Shown here: in pieces, positions 1-9,218 of the stretch
Layout of the letters: every line of letters begins with the position of its first letter
How positions within the stretch are numbered: the stretch's first letter is position 1
Assembly (NCBI RefSeq): GCF_003314995.1
Contig: NZ_QNRH01000001.1
Location: 595,436 to 659,435 of the forward strand
Length of the DNA stretch: 64,000 bases
Source: Pseudochrobactrum asaccharolyticum
Lineage (GTDB): Bacteria; Pseudomonadota; Alphaproteobacteria; Rhizobiales; Rhizobiaceae
Reading direction: 5' to 3'
Position numbers and translations under genes: made by a program
The notes under the pieces: model-generated
What the model was told of the DNA's origin: nothing
What the model saw: the letters and a program-made list of their open reading frames with translations, nothing else
The model's database searches: none

Positions 1-625
<625 letters not shown>

Positions 626-2815
626 TTACAGGGTGCAGGAAACGCAGCCTTCTACCTGTGTGCCTTCCAGAGCCATCTGGCGCAGGCGGATATAGTAGAT
701 CGTTTTGATTCCCTTGCGCCATGCATAAATCTGCGCCTTGTTGATATCGCGTGTTGTTGCGGTATCACGGAAGAACAAGGTGAGGGACAGGCCCTGATCC
801 ACATGCTGCGTTGCCGCTGCATAGGTGTCGATGATCTTTTCAGCGCCGATTTCATAAGCATCCTGATAATAATCGAGATTATCATTGTTCATGAACGGAG
901 CAGGGTAATAAACGCGGCCGATCTTACCTTCCTTGCGAATCTCAATCTTGGATGCAATCGGATGGATCGAAGAGGTCGAGTTATTGATGTAGGAAATCGA
1001 ACCTGTCGGCGGAACAGCCTGAAGGTTACGGTTATACATACCATGCGCCATCACTGATTTGCGCAATTCTTCCCAGTCTGCCTGTGTTGGAATCGCAACG
1101 CCTGCGGTTTCAAACAGTTCACGAACACGGGCAGTTTCCGGTTCCCAGACCTTGCTTGTATATTTGTCGAAGAATGTGCCGTCGGCATATTTCGAATCTT
1201 CAAAGCCGACAAAGCTTGATTTGCGATCCATCGCAATGCGGTTGGACGCTTTAATCGCGTGATAGGCCACGGTGTAGAAGTAGATATTGGTGAAATCCAC
1301 GCCTTCTTCTGAGCCGTAGTAAATACGCTCGCGTGCCAGATAGCCGTGCAGGTTCATCTGACCAAGGCCAATCGCGTGTGATTCATCATTGCCGCGGGCA
1401 ATTGATGGCACAGAAACGATCTTGCTCATATCCGACACAGCAGTCAGCGCACGGATCGACGTTTCAACAGTTTTGCCGAAATCCGGGCTATCCATGGTCA
1501 TCGCAATATTGAGCGAGCCGAGGTTGCAGGAAATGTCCTTACCGATATGTTCGTAGTTCAGATCGTCCTTATAGACGCTGGCTTCGCTGACCTGCAGAAT
1601 TTCCGAGCAGAGATTGCTCATGGTAATGCGGCCGGCAATCGGATTGGCAGCATTCACGGTATCTTCGAACATGATGTACGGATAGCCGGATTCAAACTGA
1701 ATTTCCGCCAGTGTCTGGAAGAAAGCACGAGCCTTGATCTTCTGCTTGCGGATGCGGCCATCATCAACCATTTCACGGTATTTGTCTGTAACCGAGATTT
1801 CAGTGAAAGGTACACCGTAAACGCGTTCCACATCATATGGCGAGAACAGATACATATCCTCGTCATTTCTTGCCAGCTCAAAGGTAATGTCGGGAATCAC
1901 CACACCGAGCGACAGCGTTTTAATGCGGATTTTTTCATCGGCATTTTCGCGCTTGGTATCGAGGAAGCGCATAATATCCGGATGGTGGGCATTAAGATAA
2001 ACCGCACCGGCACCCTGACGCGCACCCAGCTGGTTGGCATAGGAGAAGGCATCTTCGAGCAGCTTCATGATCGGAATAATACCGGAAGACTGATTCTCGA
2101 TCATTTTGATCGGTGCGCCGTGCTCACGGATATTGGTGAGCGAGAAAGCAACACCACCGCCGCGCTTGGAAAGCTGCAGCGCGGAATTGATCGAGCGACC
2201 GATCGATTCCATATTGTCTTCCATACGCAGCAGGAAGCAGGAGACCAGCTCACCGCGCTGTTTTTTACCGGCATTGAGGAAGGTTGGTGTCGCTGGCTGG
2301 AAACGGCCGGACAGCACTTCTTCCATGATCGAGATCGCCAGAGCTTCGTCACCGTCGGCCAGAGCCAGCGCGACCATGCAGACGCGGTCTTCATAACGTT
2401 CCAGATAGCGCAGACCGTCAAATGTCTTCAGCGTATAGCTGGTGTAATATTTGAAAGCGCCGAGGAAGGTCGGGAAGCGGAATTTCTTTTTATAAGCGAG
2501 ATTGAAGAGATTCTGCACGAACTCGAAAGAGTAGAGATCCAGAACTTCTTTTTCATAATAATTCTGGGTGACCAGATAATCGAGCTTCTCTTCCAGATTG
2601 TGGAAGAAAACCGTGTTCTGGTTCACATGCTGAAGGAAATACTGGCGAACGGCTTTACGATCCATATCAAACTGGATCTCACCATTCGGGCCGAACAGGT
2701 TCAGCATGGCATTCAGTGCATGATAATCCATCGCCGGAGTGTCCTTGTTAGAACTCCCGTTGTTTGAACTGCTTGTGTTGATTTTGTCTTTCCGTTCAAG
2801 CTCAAGAGTCGTCAC
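626..2815 (-). CDS. nrdE: Ribonucleotide reductase class Ib, large (catalytic) subunit
   Basis: NrdE reduces ribonucleoside diphosphates to deoxy forms using the radical supplied by NrdF and electrons from NrdH. At 729 aa it has the usual class Ib length and lacks a full N-terminal ATP cone. Active-site residues are visible: redox cysteines Cys193 (LVSCFLL) and Cys430 ([10 protein letters not shown]), the thiyl-radical Cys403 with Glu405 (NLCSEI), and the C-terminal shuttle pair in EGCVSCTL. The first 26 residues are a Ser/Asn-rich extension ahead of the conserved [14 protein letters not shown]; an internal start cannot be excluded. The gap to nrdI upstream (2816-2991) is unusually wide and contains a 16-bp hairpin. 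Confidence 0.97.
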   Translation of the reverse strand: MTTLELERKDKINTSSSNNGSSNKDTPAMDYHALNAMLNLFGPNGEIQFDMDRKAVRQYFLQHVNQNTVFFHNLEEKLDYLVTQNYYEKEVLDLYSFEFVQNLFNLAYKKKFRFPTFLGAFKYYTSYTLKTFDGLRYLERYEDRVCMVALALADGDEALAISIMEEVLSGRFQPATPTFLNAGKKQRGELVSCFLLRMEDNMESIGRSINSALQLSKRGGGVAFSLTNIREHGAPIKMIENQSSGIIPIMKLLEDAFSYANQLGARQGAGAVYLNAHHPDIMRFLDTKRENADEKIRIKTLSLGVVIPDITFELARNDEDMYLFSPYDVERVYGVPFTEISVTDKYREMVDDGRIRKQKIKARAFFQTLAEIQFESGYPYIMFEDTVNAANPIAGRITMSNLCSEILQVSEASVYKDDLNYEHIGKDISCNLGSLNIAMTMDSPDFGKTVETSIRALTAVSDMSKIVSVPSIARGNDESHAIGLGQMNLHGYLARERIYYGSEEGVDFTNIYFYTVAYHAIKASNRIAMDRKSSFVGFEDSKYADGTFFDKYTSKVWEPETARVRELFETAGVAIPTQADWEELRKSVMAHGMYNRNLQAVPPTGSISYINNSTSSIHPIASKIEIRKEGKIGRVYYPAPFMNNDNLDYYQDAYEIGAEKIIDTYAAATQHVDQGLSLTLFFRDTATTRDINKAQIYAWRKGIKTIYYIRLRQMALEGTQVEGCVSCTL

Positions 2816-2934
2816 AGTTTTTCCAATTCATCTCTCAGGGCGGGCAAATAAAGATACGGCTTTATCCGCATACCAGTTCATGTTTCTGACCTTGCTTTTA
2901 AAGCGGCCAGCCATTCAATTGCTGCTGTTTATTG

Positions 2935-2973
2935 CCGGCGCATTTTTAATAGCCATCATTAAAAGTGCGCCGG
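2935..2973. repeat. 16-bp inverted repeat between nrdI and nrdE
   Basis: Arms 2935-2950 and 2958-2973 pair over 16 positions (one G-T) around a 7-nt loop, with a GC-rich base and an AT-rich tip. It sits inside the nrdHIEF operon, where genes are normally packed closely. There is no T-run, so a role in processing or differential stability of the operon mRNA is more plausible than termination. Inference only. Confidence 0.6.
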
Positions 2974-2991
2974 TTTGTTCAAATAAGAGCG

Positions 2992-3402
2992 TCAGGCTGC
3001 TTCGGCATGCTGCCAAAAACGTTGCAAACCGTGACGCACCTTCATGACATCCTCATCTGTTCCCGCCAGTTCGTAGCGATACAGAAACGGTACCTGACAT
3101 TTCTCAGAAATGACTGTCCCTGCAAGGCAATATGTGGCGCCGAAATTCCGGTTTCCGCCCGCGATGACGCCGCGGATGAAAGAACGGTTGGAGCTGTCAT
3201 TGAGGAAACGAATGACGGGTTTAGGCACCGCGCCGCGTCCGTCTCCTCCGGCATAGGTTGCCACAACCAGAACAAATGGCTGGGTAACCTTCAGAATATC
3301 TTCCTTCATGCTGCACGGGATACGCAGGGCAGGCAGTCCGGTTTTGGTAACAAAGCGATGCGTATTTTGCGTGCCGCTTGAAAAATAGACGAGCATGCTC
3401 AT
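2992..3402 (-). CDS. nrdI: Flavodoxin-like NrdI, activator of class Ib ribonucleotide reductase
   Basis: NrdI is a small flavodoxin-fold protein that delivers oxidant for assembly of the dimanganese-tyrosyl cofactor of NrdF. The ORF encodes 136 aa from the ATG at 3402 ([17 protein letters not shown]), which follows an AGGA at good spacing; a GTG two codons upstream is the alternative. The FMN phosphate-binding segment ([12 protein letters not shown]) and the conserved [11 protein letters not shown] and [11 protein letters not shown] blocks are present. It lies between nrdH (244-bp gap to the upstream open reading frame) and nrdE (176-bp gap), both wider than usual for this operon. Confidence 0.93.
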   Translation of the reverse strand: MSMLVYFSSGTQNTHRFVTKTGLPALRIPCSMKEDILKVTQPFVLVVATYAGGDGRGAVPKPVIRFLNDSSNRSFIRGVIAGGNRNFGATYCLAGTVISEKCQVPFLYRYELAGTDEDVMKVRHGLQRFWQHAEAA

Positions 3403-3476
3403 AGCCACTTCCTATGTCAAAGCTTCAGCGGGCAACTGAAGTCAAACAAAGACCCTCTTTATATAAGATCATCATT

Positions 3477-3492
3477 CAGGCTTTTCAGCCTG
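3477..3492. repeat. Tetraloop hairpin in the nrdH-nrdI gap
   Basis: Perfect 6-bp arms (3477-3482, 3487-3492) enclose the 4-nt loop TTTC. A second hairpin follows at 3569-3600, with 9-bp arms 3569-3577 and 3592-3600. Both lie in the 250-bp gap between nrdH and nrdI and share the short-stem, tetraloop style of the array upstream of nrdH. Confidence 0.5.
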
Positions 3493-3652
3493 CCGGATAC
3501 AGATCATATAGAGAAGAGGGCGTAAGATTTCTGGCATCTGCCTGAGGCGTTTTGGCTTCCACTTATGGCTGCCCGTCATTACCAGAGGGACGACGGGCAG
3601 GGCAGTTCGCGGGAAGGCATTGGCTCCGCAGGCTGATTGTCAGCGCTGCTGA

Positions 3653-3874
3653 TTAAGACAGTGCGCTGATCATGTCCGGACGGAAACCGGCCCAATGGGT
3701 GTCACCGGCAACAACAACCGGAACCTGCATGTAACCAAGGCGCTTAACAGTGTCGAAGCCTTCTGTATCGGCAGAAATATCAATGATGTTGAAATCGATT
3801 CCCTGACGTTCCAGAGCGCGGTAGGTGGCGGTGCACTGAACACAGGCTGGCTTGCTGTAAACGGTAATGGACAT
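3653..3874 (-). CDS. nrdH: NrdH glutaredoxin-like electron donor
   Basis: NrdH is the small redoxin that re-reduces NrdE. It is 73 aa, the normal size, starting MSITVYSKPACVQC. The CxxC active site (CVQC, residues 11-14), the cis-proline segment VPVVVAG and the C-terminal WAGFRPD motif characteristic of NrdH are visible. The ATG at 3874 is preceded by GAGGA at good spacing; the reading frame is open further upstream but without family similarity. It is the first gene of nrdHIEF. No other gene lies within 1.5 kb upstream, where a hairpin array and NrdR-like boxes occur. Confidence 0.95.
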   Translation of the reverse strand: MSITVYSKPACVQCTATYRALERQGIDFNIIDISADTEGFDTVKRLGYMQVPVVVAGDTHWAGFRPDMISALS

Positions 3875-3970
3875 CGGATTCCTCGTTTCTTGACTGCCCT
3901 GATATTTTTCAGAGCTTTCTCTATGTTGTCTGTCTGTTGCTTGTTCCGCTGGGAACCGGCCGCAGGCAGT

Positions 3971-4215
3971 GTAGCGGGGGCTACGTTTCCCTTTGCAGGG
4001 CTTCAATGGCTGCACCGGATGGTGCTTTGTTTTGCATCTTGCGATGCGCGTATTCTTTTGCACCTCGCGGTGCTCTTAGCTTCTGCACCTTAGGGTGCGG
4101 TATTCTCTGTTCTCCGGAGCTTTTTGCCCTCAAAGAACGGTGCGCTTGTTTTTTTGCACCTAACGGTGCGTTTGACGCTTCCCTGTATTCCCCGCCGCTG
4201 CGCCTCTGTTGAGGC
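3971..4215. repeat. Array of short tetraloop hairpins
   Basis: At least six perfect 5-bp stems with 4-nt loops recur in about 245 bp: 3971-3984 (GTAGC/GCTAC), 4012-4025 (GCACC/GGTGC), 4034-4047 (GCATC/GATGC), 4060-4073, 4085-4098 and 4156-4169 (all GCACC/GGTGC), plus 4202-4215 (GCCTC/GAGGC). Loops differ in every copy (GGGG, GGAT, TTGC, TCGC, TTAG, TAAC, TGTT). One copy keeps pairing through compensatory change (GCATC/GATGC). Spacing is often 22-26 bp. The stems being conserved while loops vary points to structure, not sequence, being maintained. Not CRISPR: there are no fixed repeats or spacers. Confidence 0.7.
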
Positions 4216-4837
4216 TGTTACCGGCGATAAATCCGAGCACTGTGGTTTCGCCGCCTTTACGATCAGAAGGGCGGCGAAATTTACGGCGCGCTTTAATCGC
4301 GCCTTTCATGTGCCGCACAAACTGCGGTTAATCCGCAAAACGCATGCTGTACTTTAAAAACTGATGATACGGACTGAAGAACGGTAGAGGCAGAAGAGGT
4401 GATCCGGATAACTTACGGGAAGCACCGGAGCCGGTTTTACGGATGGTCATATAAAGCCATCGGACGCAGTTGTGCCCGGATGGCTGGTGTGGCTGACACG
4501 GATGCCTGCGGTGAGTTTTCTGCTGATACGGTATTCTGAAACACAGACTCTGCAGCCTGTTCGTAACCTGATACCTGAAAAGCAGCTCTGACCTTGCGCA
4601 CAACCTGATTCCTGTTGCCTTGTTAAAGTGTGATTTTTTGGTCTGTCTATATATAGACGCAACCCGTCACACTTCTTCCGTTTTCAACATGACCGGAGCG
4701 TATCGCATTTCATTTCTTCGTTGCGCCCGCTCTGGCTTCTTACATTCGCGGCATACACACAGAAAACCGGTTGGCCCTGTGTATTATGCAATGCTCCGGA
4801 ACTTAAATGACTGACATCAAATTCCGATTCTTGGCCG

Positions 4838-4860
4838 GAAGGGACAAATCCCTTCTTTTT
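4838..4860 (+). terminator. Possible intrinsic terminator, owner unknown
   Basis: A 7-bp stem (GAAGGGA/TCCCTTC, 4838-4844 and 4849-4855) with loop CAAA is followed by five T on the plus strand. No plus-strand gene is recognised before it, so it may end a small RNA or be one more hairpin of this region. Confidence 0.35.
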
Positions 4861-4983
4861 CGGCAAAGAACAGGCGTGACTGATCCGGATTACACTCGGT
4901 ATTTCCGTATTCAACGCACCTGATAAAGTCGTTTTAAGCGCCGTTTCGAATCTGCGGTCGCAGAATCGTGGGATCTGCTTAAG

Positions 4984-5032
4984 ACACTATATATGGTATA
5001 TGTTATGAATTTTTCGTCAATACCTATGGTGT
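4984..5032 (-). promoter_or_regulatory. Paired NrdR-like boxes and probable nrd promoter
   Basis: Box 1 at 4984-4999 (ACACTATATATGGTAT) matches my recollection of the NrdR consensus at 14 of 16 positions. Box 2 at 5017-5032 is a weaker match, 33 bp away, about three helical turns, which is the usual spacing for cooperative NrdR binding. On the minus strand a TTGACG -35-like hexamer overlaps box 2 and the AT-rich box 1 covers the -10 zone. NrdR is the ATP/dATP-sensing repressor of ribonucleotide reductase operons. If correct, the nrdHIEF leader is about 1.1 kb long. A promoter nearer nrdH is not excluded. Confidence 0.5.
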
Positions 5033-5416
5033 CTCTGATTTATTTTTACCCGCTATACACAGGGCTGTATAAATATCCGGGAGAGAGGCCAAAAGGCAAA
5101 AAGCCGGCATGAGGGCAGGGTGCCGCCGGTGCATATGATTCTTATCCGCAATATATAAGAAATAAGCGCTTTTAGGGCTGAATCTTTGCAGTTCGCAGGC
5201 AGATTCTTTGCTTTACAAAAGCGGCAGAACAGTCTCGCGATTCTTTTTTTGAAATTTATTTGGCCATGACAGACAAAATAATTTTATCGTCATGCGATAG
5301 CGGTTTGCGACCGATATCACCTAGTGTGAATCAATTTATGAGAAAATGCTGACATACCATAGATTTAGTATGCTCAGACTATATGTAGTAGGTGGTCTTA
5401 AAGAGGAGGGGATGAA

Positions 5417-5492
<76 letters not shown>

Positions 5493-5590
5493 GCTCGCTA
5501 AAAGCGGTATGTGCTAAATTTAAATCCGTCATGAATATGAGCACACATATCTACAACTTCGTTCAGCAAACTGATTTCTCAGAGAGTGAA

Positions 5591-5666
<76 letters not shown>

Positions 5667-5764
5667 GCTCGCTAAAAGCGGTTTGTGCTAAATTTAGATC
5701 AATCATCAATACAAGCACATATAATGATGACTTCATTCATTAAACTGATTTCTCAGAGAATGAA

Positions 5765-5840
<76 letters not shown>

Positions 5841-5866
5841 GCTCGCTTTGCAGCGGCTGTGAGGGT

Positions 5867-5895
5867 CATTTACGGAATTCTTTCACTAAGCGCAA
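5867..5895 (-). promoter_or_regulatory. Promoter of the tRNA-Val cluster
   Basis: On the minus strand TTGCGC (5890-5895), a 17-nt spacer, then TAAATG (5867-5872), 26 bp before the first tRNA-Val. Good sigma-70-type spacing; the assignment is by motif only. Confidence 0.5.
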
Positions 5896-6144
5896 GTGGA
5901 GGAATCAAAATAAAACAGAAATCCGCATTATTTTTTACGTATTCACATATCTGACATCCGAACGGCTGTGGATTTCGGATGATTCTTTGAATTCAGACGC
6001 TTAACGTGGGAGGGGCAGACATATTTTTATATGGTTTTGTGTATAAAAATCATGCTCTGAAAGTTACCTATATATATAAAGTACACAACAGCACGGCTTC
6101 GCCATAATTATCTCTTTTTCGGTGAAAAACTTTTAAAACCTCGC

Positions 6145-6173
6145 TTGACAGTTCACAGGGAACCCATTAGACA
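6145..6173 (+). promoter_or_regulatory. Strong stable-RNA promoter of tRNA-Asp
   Basis: A perfect -35 TTGACA (6145-6150), 17-nt spacer and -10 TAGACA (6168-6173) are preceded by an AT-rich tract and followed by a GC-rich discriminator (GCGCCC), the form expected of a stringently controlled stable-RNA promoter. About 75 nt of leader precede the first tRNA-Asp. Confidence 0.7.
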
Positions 6174-6251
6174 GCGCCCATACCGAACGGAAACGTCACG
6201 GTGCCTCAAGCGAACAGCTTGGGTCTTTCAGATCAAGTCTGAAAATACTGC

Positions 6252-6328
6252 GCGGGTGTAGCTCAGTTGGTTAGAGTGCCGGCCTGTCACGCCGGAGGTC
6301 GCGGGTTCGAGCCCCGTCACTCGCGCCA
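6252..6328 (+). tRNA. tRNA-Asp(GUC), copy 1
   Basis: 77-nt gene with encoded CCA. Anticodon arm CCGGC-CTGTCAC-GCCGG gives anticodon GTC (aspartate). The acceptor stem GCGGGTG pairs with CACTCGC with one G-T. Its last six bases plus the following eight form one arm of a 14-bp inverted repeat that continues downstream. Confidence 0.97.
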
Positions 6329-6369
6329 CTTTCTCTTCTTTAAAAATTTGAAATCAGAGAAAGTGGCGC
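6323..6369 (+). repeat. Inverted repeat using the tRNA-Asp 3' end (copy 1)
   Basis: Arm 6323-6336 (GCGCCACTTTCTCT), including the tRNA's own GCGCCA end, pairs perfectly with 6356-6369. In the precursor the mature 3' terminus could fold into this trailer hairpin instead of the acceptor stem. There is no T-run after the hairpin. Confidence 0.85.
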
Positions 6370-6527
6370 ACCTCGCCTGCTTTATCAATCTCCTTTTACG
6401 TCCAGATTTAACCTTTTGTTTTTAAATGAAATTTTTTTCATTTATTTGTGAATTTTATAAGAAAACCCTTTGATTTTAAAAATGAATCAGGGTACATACA
6501 AAATCACTTCAGCACATGAAGTACTGC

Positions 6528-6604
6528 GCGGGTGTAGCTCAGTTGGTTAGAGTGCCGGCCTGTCACGCCGGAGGTCGCGGGTTCGAGCCCCGTCACTCGC
6601 GCCA
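6528..6604 (+). tRNA. tRNA-Asp(GUC), copy 2
   Basis: Identical in sequence to copy 1, 276 bp downstream, 77 nt with encoded CCA and anticodon GTC. It has its own copy of the downstream inverted repeat (arm restarting about 29 nt after the CCA), with a different loop sequence. Confidence 0.97.
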
Positions 6605-6644
6605 CTTTCTCTTCTTTAAAATCAAAATCAGAGAAAGTGGCGCA
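6599..6644 (+). repeat. Inverted repeat using the tRNA-Asp 3' end (copy 2)
   Basis: The same 14-bp arms as in copy 1 (GCGCCACTTTCTCT and its complement) recur, but the loop is shorter and differs. Conservation of both arms while the loop drifts suggests that the hairpin matters. Boundaries on the right are good to a base or two. Confidence 0.8.
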
Positions 6645-7493
6645 CCCCGCCAACAATTTTCAAATTATCTTTCTGTTTATTGGCGCAAGCTTGTGTCGTC
6701 TTATTTCGTGTCTGTTGGTGCATTAATGCTGACGTCACAAAGTCGGGCTGCGTTCTGCTGTATGTTTCATTTTAAATACGCGTGTTTGGTCTTTGTGAAT
6801 CGCTGATTTGTCGTGCGGGGTATCCGTCACTGCCGGTCCGTATCAATGCGCATTATATCACTGTGCGAATCCTGTTGGATGCCTTGCGGTAGACGAGGGC
6901 GCTCTGTGCTGATTTGTGTTGCGCAGTTTGTGTTTCAGGTAGGCTTCTCTGTCGCCCTATATATAAAGAGAAGCGGTTTTCTTTTTGCACTGATTCATAA
7001 AGCTGGACGATCAGTCGTCTCTTGTGAGTTTATTGGCAGTGGTCAGTGTCTGCTCGCCCGGAAGCCGAAGGCAGATGCTGCGGGCTCACTTAAAAGTGAG
7101 GTGCGCCGGCACTGCAGGGTTGGTGGCTGGTGTGCGCTACGATGCCCTGATGCTGTTTTGATTCTTTTCAGATATAATTGATAGCTCACTGTGCCGGAGA
7201 TTCAGTTCTCGGGCGGATTGTTTTTATGGGACGTCTCGGGTGGTCCGAGTTGTTAACAGGCTGGCTTTTATTAATCATATCCGTGTGAGCGCATAGGAGA
7301 CATGTGCTATAAAGGCTTGCGCAATCGGGTCGACTGAGATAACCGTCCCCATACAAAGCACTGTATTCGCACGGCACGCCATTTGAAGCTGTTTGGGCGA
7401 GATTGATAGTAAGGTGCAATGTGTCACATGGCTGTAGCCGTCAAATGGCTTATGTAGTGCACAACTTTACATCTTGAAGCCGGAAATAGGGTA
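6605..7493. other. Gene-free stretch before nuoA
   Basis: Apart from the tRNA trailer hairpin, no convincing gene is seen on either strand. Visible structures are inverted repeats at 6943-6974 (8-bp arms) and 7085-7100 (7-bp arms CTCACTT/AAGTGAG). The nuo promoter must lie in the right-hand part, but no hexamer pair stands out. Confidence 0.5.
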
Positions 7494-7859
7494 ATGAACG
7501 AGCTTTTAAGTTCCTATCTGCCGATCGTCATTTTTATTGGCGTGGCAATGGTGATCGGAATTGCGTTGCTGGTAGCGCCATTCCTGGTCGCGTACAGACA
7601 GCCGGATCCAGAGAAACTCTCTGCATATGAGTGCGGCTTTAACGCATTCGATGATGCACGCATGAAATTCGACGTGCGTTTCTATCTGGTATCCATCCTT
7701 TTCATCATCTTCGACCTTGAAGTCGCATTCTTGTTCCCGTGGGCAGTGTCCTTCGGTGAAATCGGTATGTTCGGATTTTGGTCCATGATGGTCTTCCTTG
7801 CTGTTCTGACCATCGGCTTCATTTATGAATGGAAGAAGGGAGCCCTCGAATGGGATTGA
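7494..7859 (+). CDS. nuoA: NADH-quinone oxidoreductase subunit A
   Basis: NuoA is a small membrane subunit of complex I at the junction of membrane and peripheral arms. It is 121 aa, normal length, with three hydrophobic segments (residues about 8-30, 60-82, 88-112). The conserved loop [20 protein letters not shown], including the exposed Cys that marks the active/deactive loop, is present. The ATG follows an AGGG at suitable spacing. It is the first gene of the nuoA-N operon and its end overlaps nuoB by 10 nt, suggesting translational coupling. Confidence 0.97.
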   Translation: MNELLSSYLPIVIFIGVAMVIGIALLVAPFLVAYRQPDPEKLSAYECGFNAFDDARMKFDVRFYLVSILFIIFDLEVAFLFPWAVSFGEIGMFGFWSMMVFLAVLTIGFIYEWKKGALEWD

Positions 7860-8470
7860 CCTCTGGCCAAAATAACCAGAACGCAATGTCTGCAAACAAT
7901 CCGGCAGGCGGGACGCTGATCGCTCCCCGCCCTAAGGGTATTATTGATCCGAATACAGGTAAGCTGATCGGTCAGGATGATGCGTTTTTCGGTGAGTTGA
8001 GTAATGAACTGTCCGATAAGGGCTTTATCGTTACTTCTGCTGATGCTCTCATCACCTGGGCCCGTACCGGCTCGCTGATGTGGATGACTTTCGGTCTCGC
8101 TTGCTGCGCCGTTGAAATGATGCATATTTCCATGCCGCGCTATGATGCTGAACGTTTTGGTATTGCTCCGCGTGCATCTCCGCGTCAGTCCGACGTGATG
8201 ATTGTTGCGGGTACGCTGACCAATAAAATGGCACCTGCGCTGCGCAAGGTTTACGATCAGATGCCTGAACCGCGCTATGTGATCTCGATGGGATCCTGCG
8301 CAAATGGTGGTGGTTACTACCATTACTCCTATTCTGTTGTGCGTGGCTGCGACCGTGTTGTTCCGGTTGATATCTATGTTCCGGGCTGCCCTCCGACCGC
8401 TGAAGCGTTGCTCTACGGCATTCTGATGCTGCAGAAGAAGATTCGCCGCACCGGTACGATTGAGCGTTGA
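7850..8470 (+). CDS. nuoB: NADH-quinone oxidoreductase subunit B
   Basis: NuoB carries the terminal iron-sulfur cluster N2 that hands electrons to quinone. From the ATG at 7850 it is 206 aa and begins MGLTSGQNN. The N2 ligands are visible in GLACCAVEM (tandem cysteines), GSCANGGG and VPGCPPT. The N-terminal 40 residues are variable, as in relatives. The start lies inside the end of nuoA and is preceded by GGGAG; a more upstream in-frame start at 7829 is less likely. Confidence 0.97.
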   Translation: MGLTSGQNNQNAMSANNPAGGTLIAPRPKGIIDPNTGKLIGQDDAFFGELSNELSDKGFIVTSADALITWARTGSLMWMTFGLACCAVEMMHISMPRYDAERFGIAPRASPRQSDVMIVAGTLTNKMAPALRKVYDQMPEPRYVISMGSCANGGGYYHYSYSVVRGCDRVVPVDIYVPGCPPTAEALLYGILMLQKKIRRTGTIER

Positions 8471-8484
8471 TCGGGGATATGATG

Positions 8485-9093
8485 ATGCAAGAAGCTCTTA
8501 ATGAACTCTCGTCCTATCTGACGGAAAGCCTCGGCAATAAAATCGAAGCGACATCACTGCGCTACGGTGAGCTGAGCATTACAGTGCCAGGCAGCCAGAT
8601 CATTTCTGTGCTGACATTCCTGCGTGATGATGTGCAGTGCCAGTTCGTGAATTTCACTGATCTGAGTGGTGTTGATTACCCGGGTCGTGCGAACCGTTTT
8701 GATGTGGTTTATCAGCTGATGTCGCCGCGTCACAATCTGCGTATGCGTATTCGCGTTATCACGGATGAAGATACACCGGTTCCGTCCATAACGGGCGTTT
8801 ATCCGGGCGCTTTGTGGTTCGAACGTGAAGCCTACGATATGTATGGTATTCTGTTCTCCGGTCATCCGGATCTGCGTCGTCTTCTGACTGACTATGGTTT
8901 TGAAGGCCATCCGCTGCGTAAGGATTTCCCGCTGACAGGCTTCGTTGAAGTCCGTTATGACGATCAGGTCAAACGTGTGGTTTACGAACCGGTTGAGTTG
9001 CGTCAGGAATTCCGTAATTTTGACTTCTTGTCTCCGTGGGAAGCGACTGACTATGTGCTTCCGGGTGATGAAAAAGCCAAAACTCCTGCATAA
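8485..9093 (+). CDS. nuoC: NADH-quinone oxidoreductase subunit C
   Basis: NuoC (30-kDa subunit) is part of the connecting module of complex I. I chose the third of three tandem ATGs (8479, 8482, 8485), giving 202 aa starting [10 protein letters not shown], because GGGG sits 8 nt ahead and this matches the family N terminus as I recall it. The hallmark block [32 protein letters not shown] is intact. The stop codon is inside the left arm of a palindromic intergenic element. Confidence 0.96.
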   Translation: MQEALNELSSYLTESLGNKIEATSLRYGELSITVPGSQIISVLTFLRDDVQCQFVNFTDLSGVDYPGRANRFDVVYQLMSPRHNLRMRIRVITDEDTPVPSITGVYPGALWFEREAYDMYGILFSGHPDLRRLLTDYGFEGHPLRKDFPLTGFVEVRYDDQVKRVVYEPVELRQEFRNFDFLSPWEATDYVLPGDEKAKTPA

Positions 9094-9184
9094 TTTTTTA
9101 AATCAAGTTTGATTTAAAATAAAATTATGCAGCATTTTAGGTGTGCATCGTCCTTTGCGCGTCCGGCAGGACGCGCGGCGATGT
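9086..9184. repeat. Rhizobial-type composite palindromic element
   Basis: Two linked hairpins. The first (9086-9132) has 12-bp outer arms (CTGCATAATTTT/AAAATTATGCAG) and inner arms around TTTTAAATCAA. The second (9145-9184) has an outer stem GCATCG/CGATGT, a left internal loop TCCTTT, an 8-bp inner stem GCGCGTCC/GGACGCGC with loop GGCA and a right-hand GG. Read on the minus strand the order and motifs match the composite intergenic repeat I know from Rhizobium, Sinorhizobium and Brucella-group genomes. A second, partial copy lies at 58813-58852. Confidence 0.75.
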
Positions 9185-9218
9185 AGTAATCTGCTACGTC
9201 AAACGTGAGGATTGAAGA

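Larger units (their letters stand above)
3875..5416. other. Gene-free stretch upstream of nrdHIEF
   Basis: No convincing protein gene on either strand; the short ORFs present have no plausible composition or ribosome-binding site. It contains the mini-hairpin array (3971-4215), larger hairpins at 4246-4279 (10-bp arms), 4285-4303 and 4323-4337, a hairpin with a 5-T tail at 4838-4860 on the plus strand, and two NrdR-like boxes at 4984-5032. The simplest reading is a long, structured 5' leader of the nrd transcript. The hairpin at 4838-4860 could alternatively end an unrecognised plus-strand RNA. Confidence 0.6.
5841..6251. other. Divergent intergenic region between tRNA-Val and tRNA-Asp genes
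   Basis: No protein gene is seen. It carries a minus-strand promoter for the tRNA-Val cluster near its left end and a strong plus-strand stable-RNA promoter near 6145-6173 for the tRNA-Asp genes. The DNA between is AT-rich. Confidence 0.6.

Noticed and set aside
1547..2767. 406-codon plus-strand ORF opposite nrdE
   Set aside because: It is an exact antisense shadow of nrdE; the translation is biased by nrdE codons and has no domain, ribosome-binding site or promoter.
3956..4025. Possible cobalamin riboswitch before nrdH
   Set aside because: The run AGCCCCCGCTACACTG on the minus strand recalls part of a B12 box, but it is explained by the GTAGC-N4-GCTAC hairpin, and the other conserved blocks are missing.
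3971..4215. CRISPR-like array
   Set aside because: The repeated units are 14-bp hairpins with variable loops and irregular short gaps; there are no uniform repeats, spacers or cas genes.
6516..6806. 96-codon ORF starting MKYCAGVAQLVRVPACHAGG
   Set aside because: Read-through of the second tRNA-Asp gene; the GVAQLVRVPACHAGGRGFEPRH signature is a translated tRNA.
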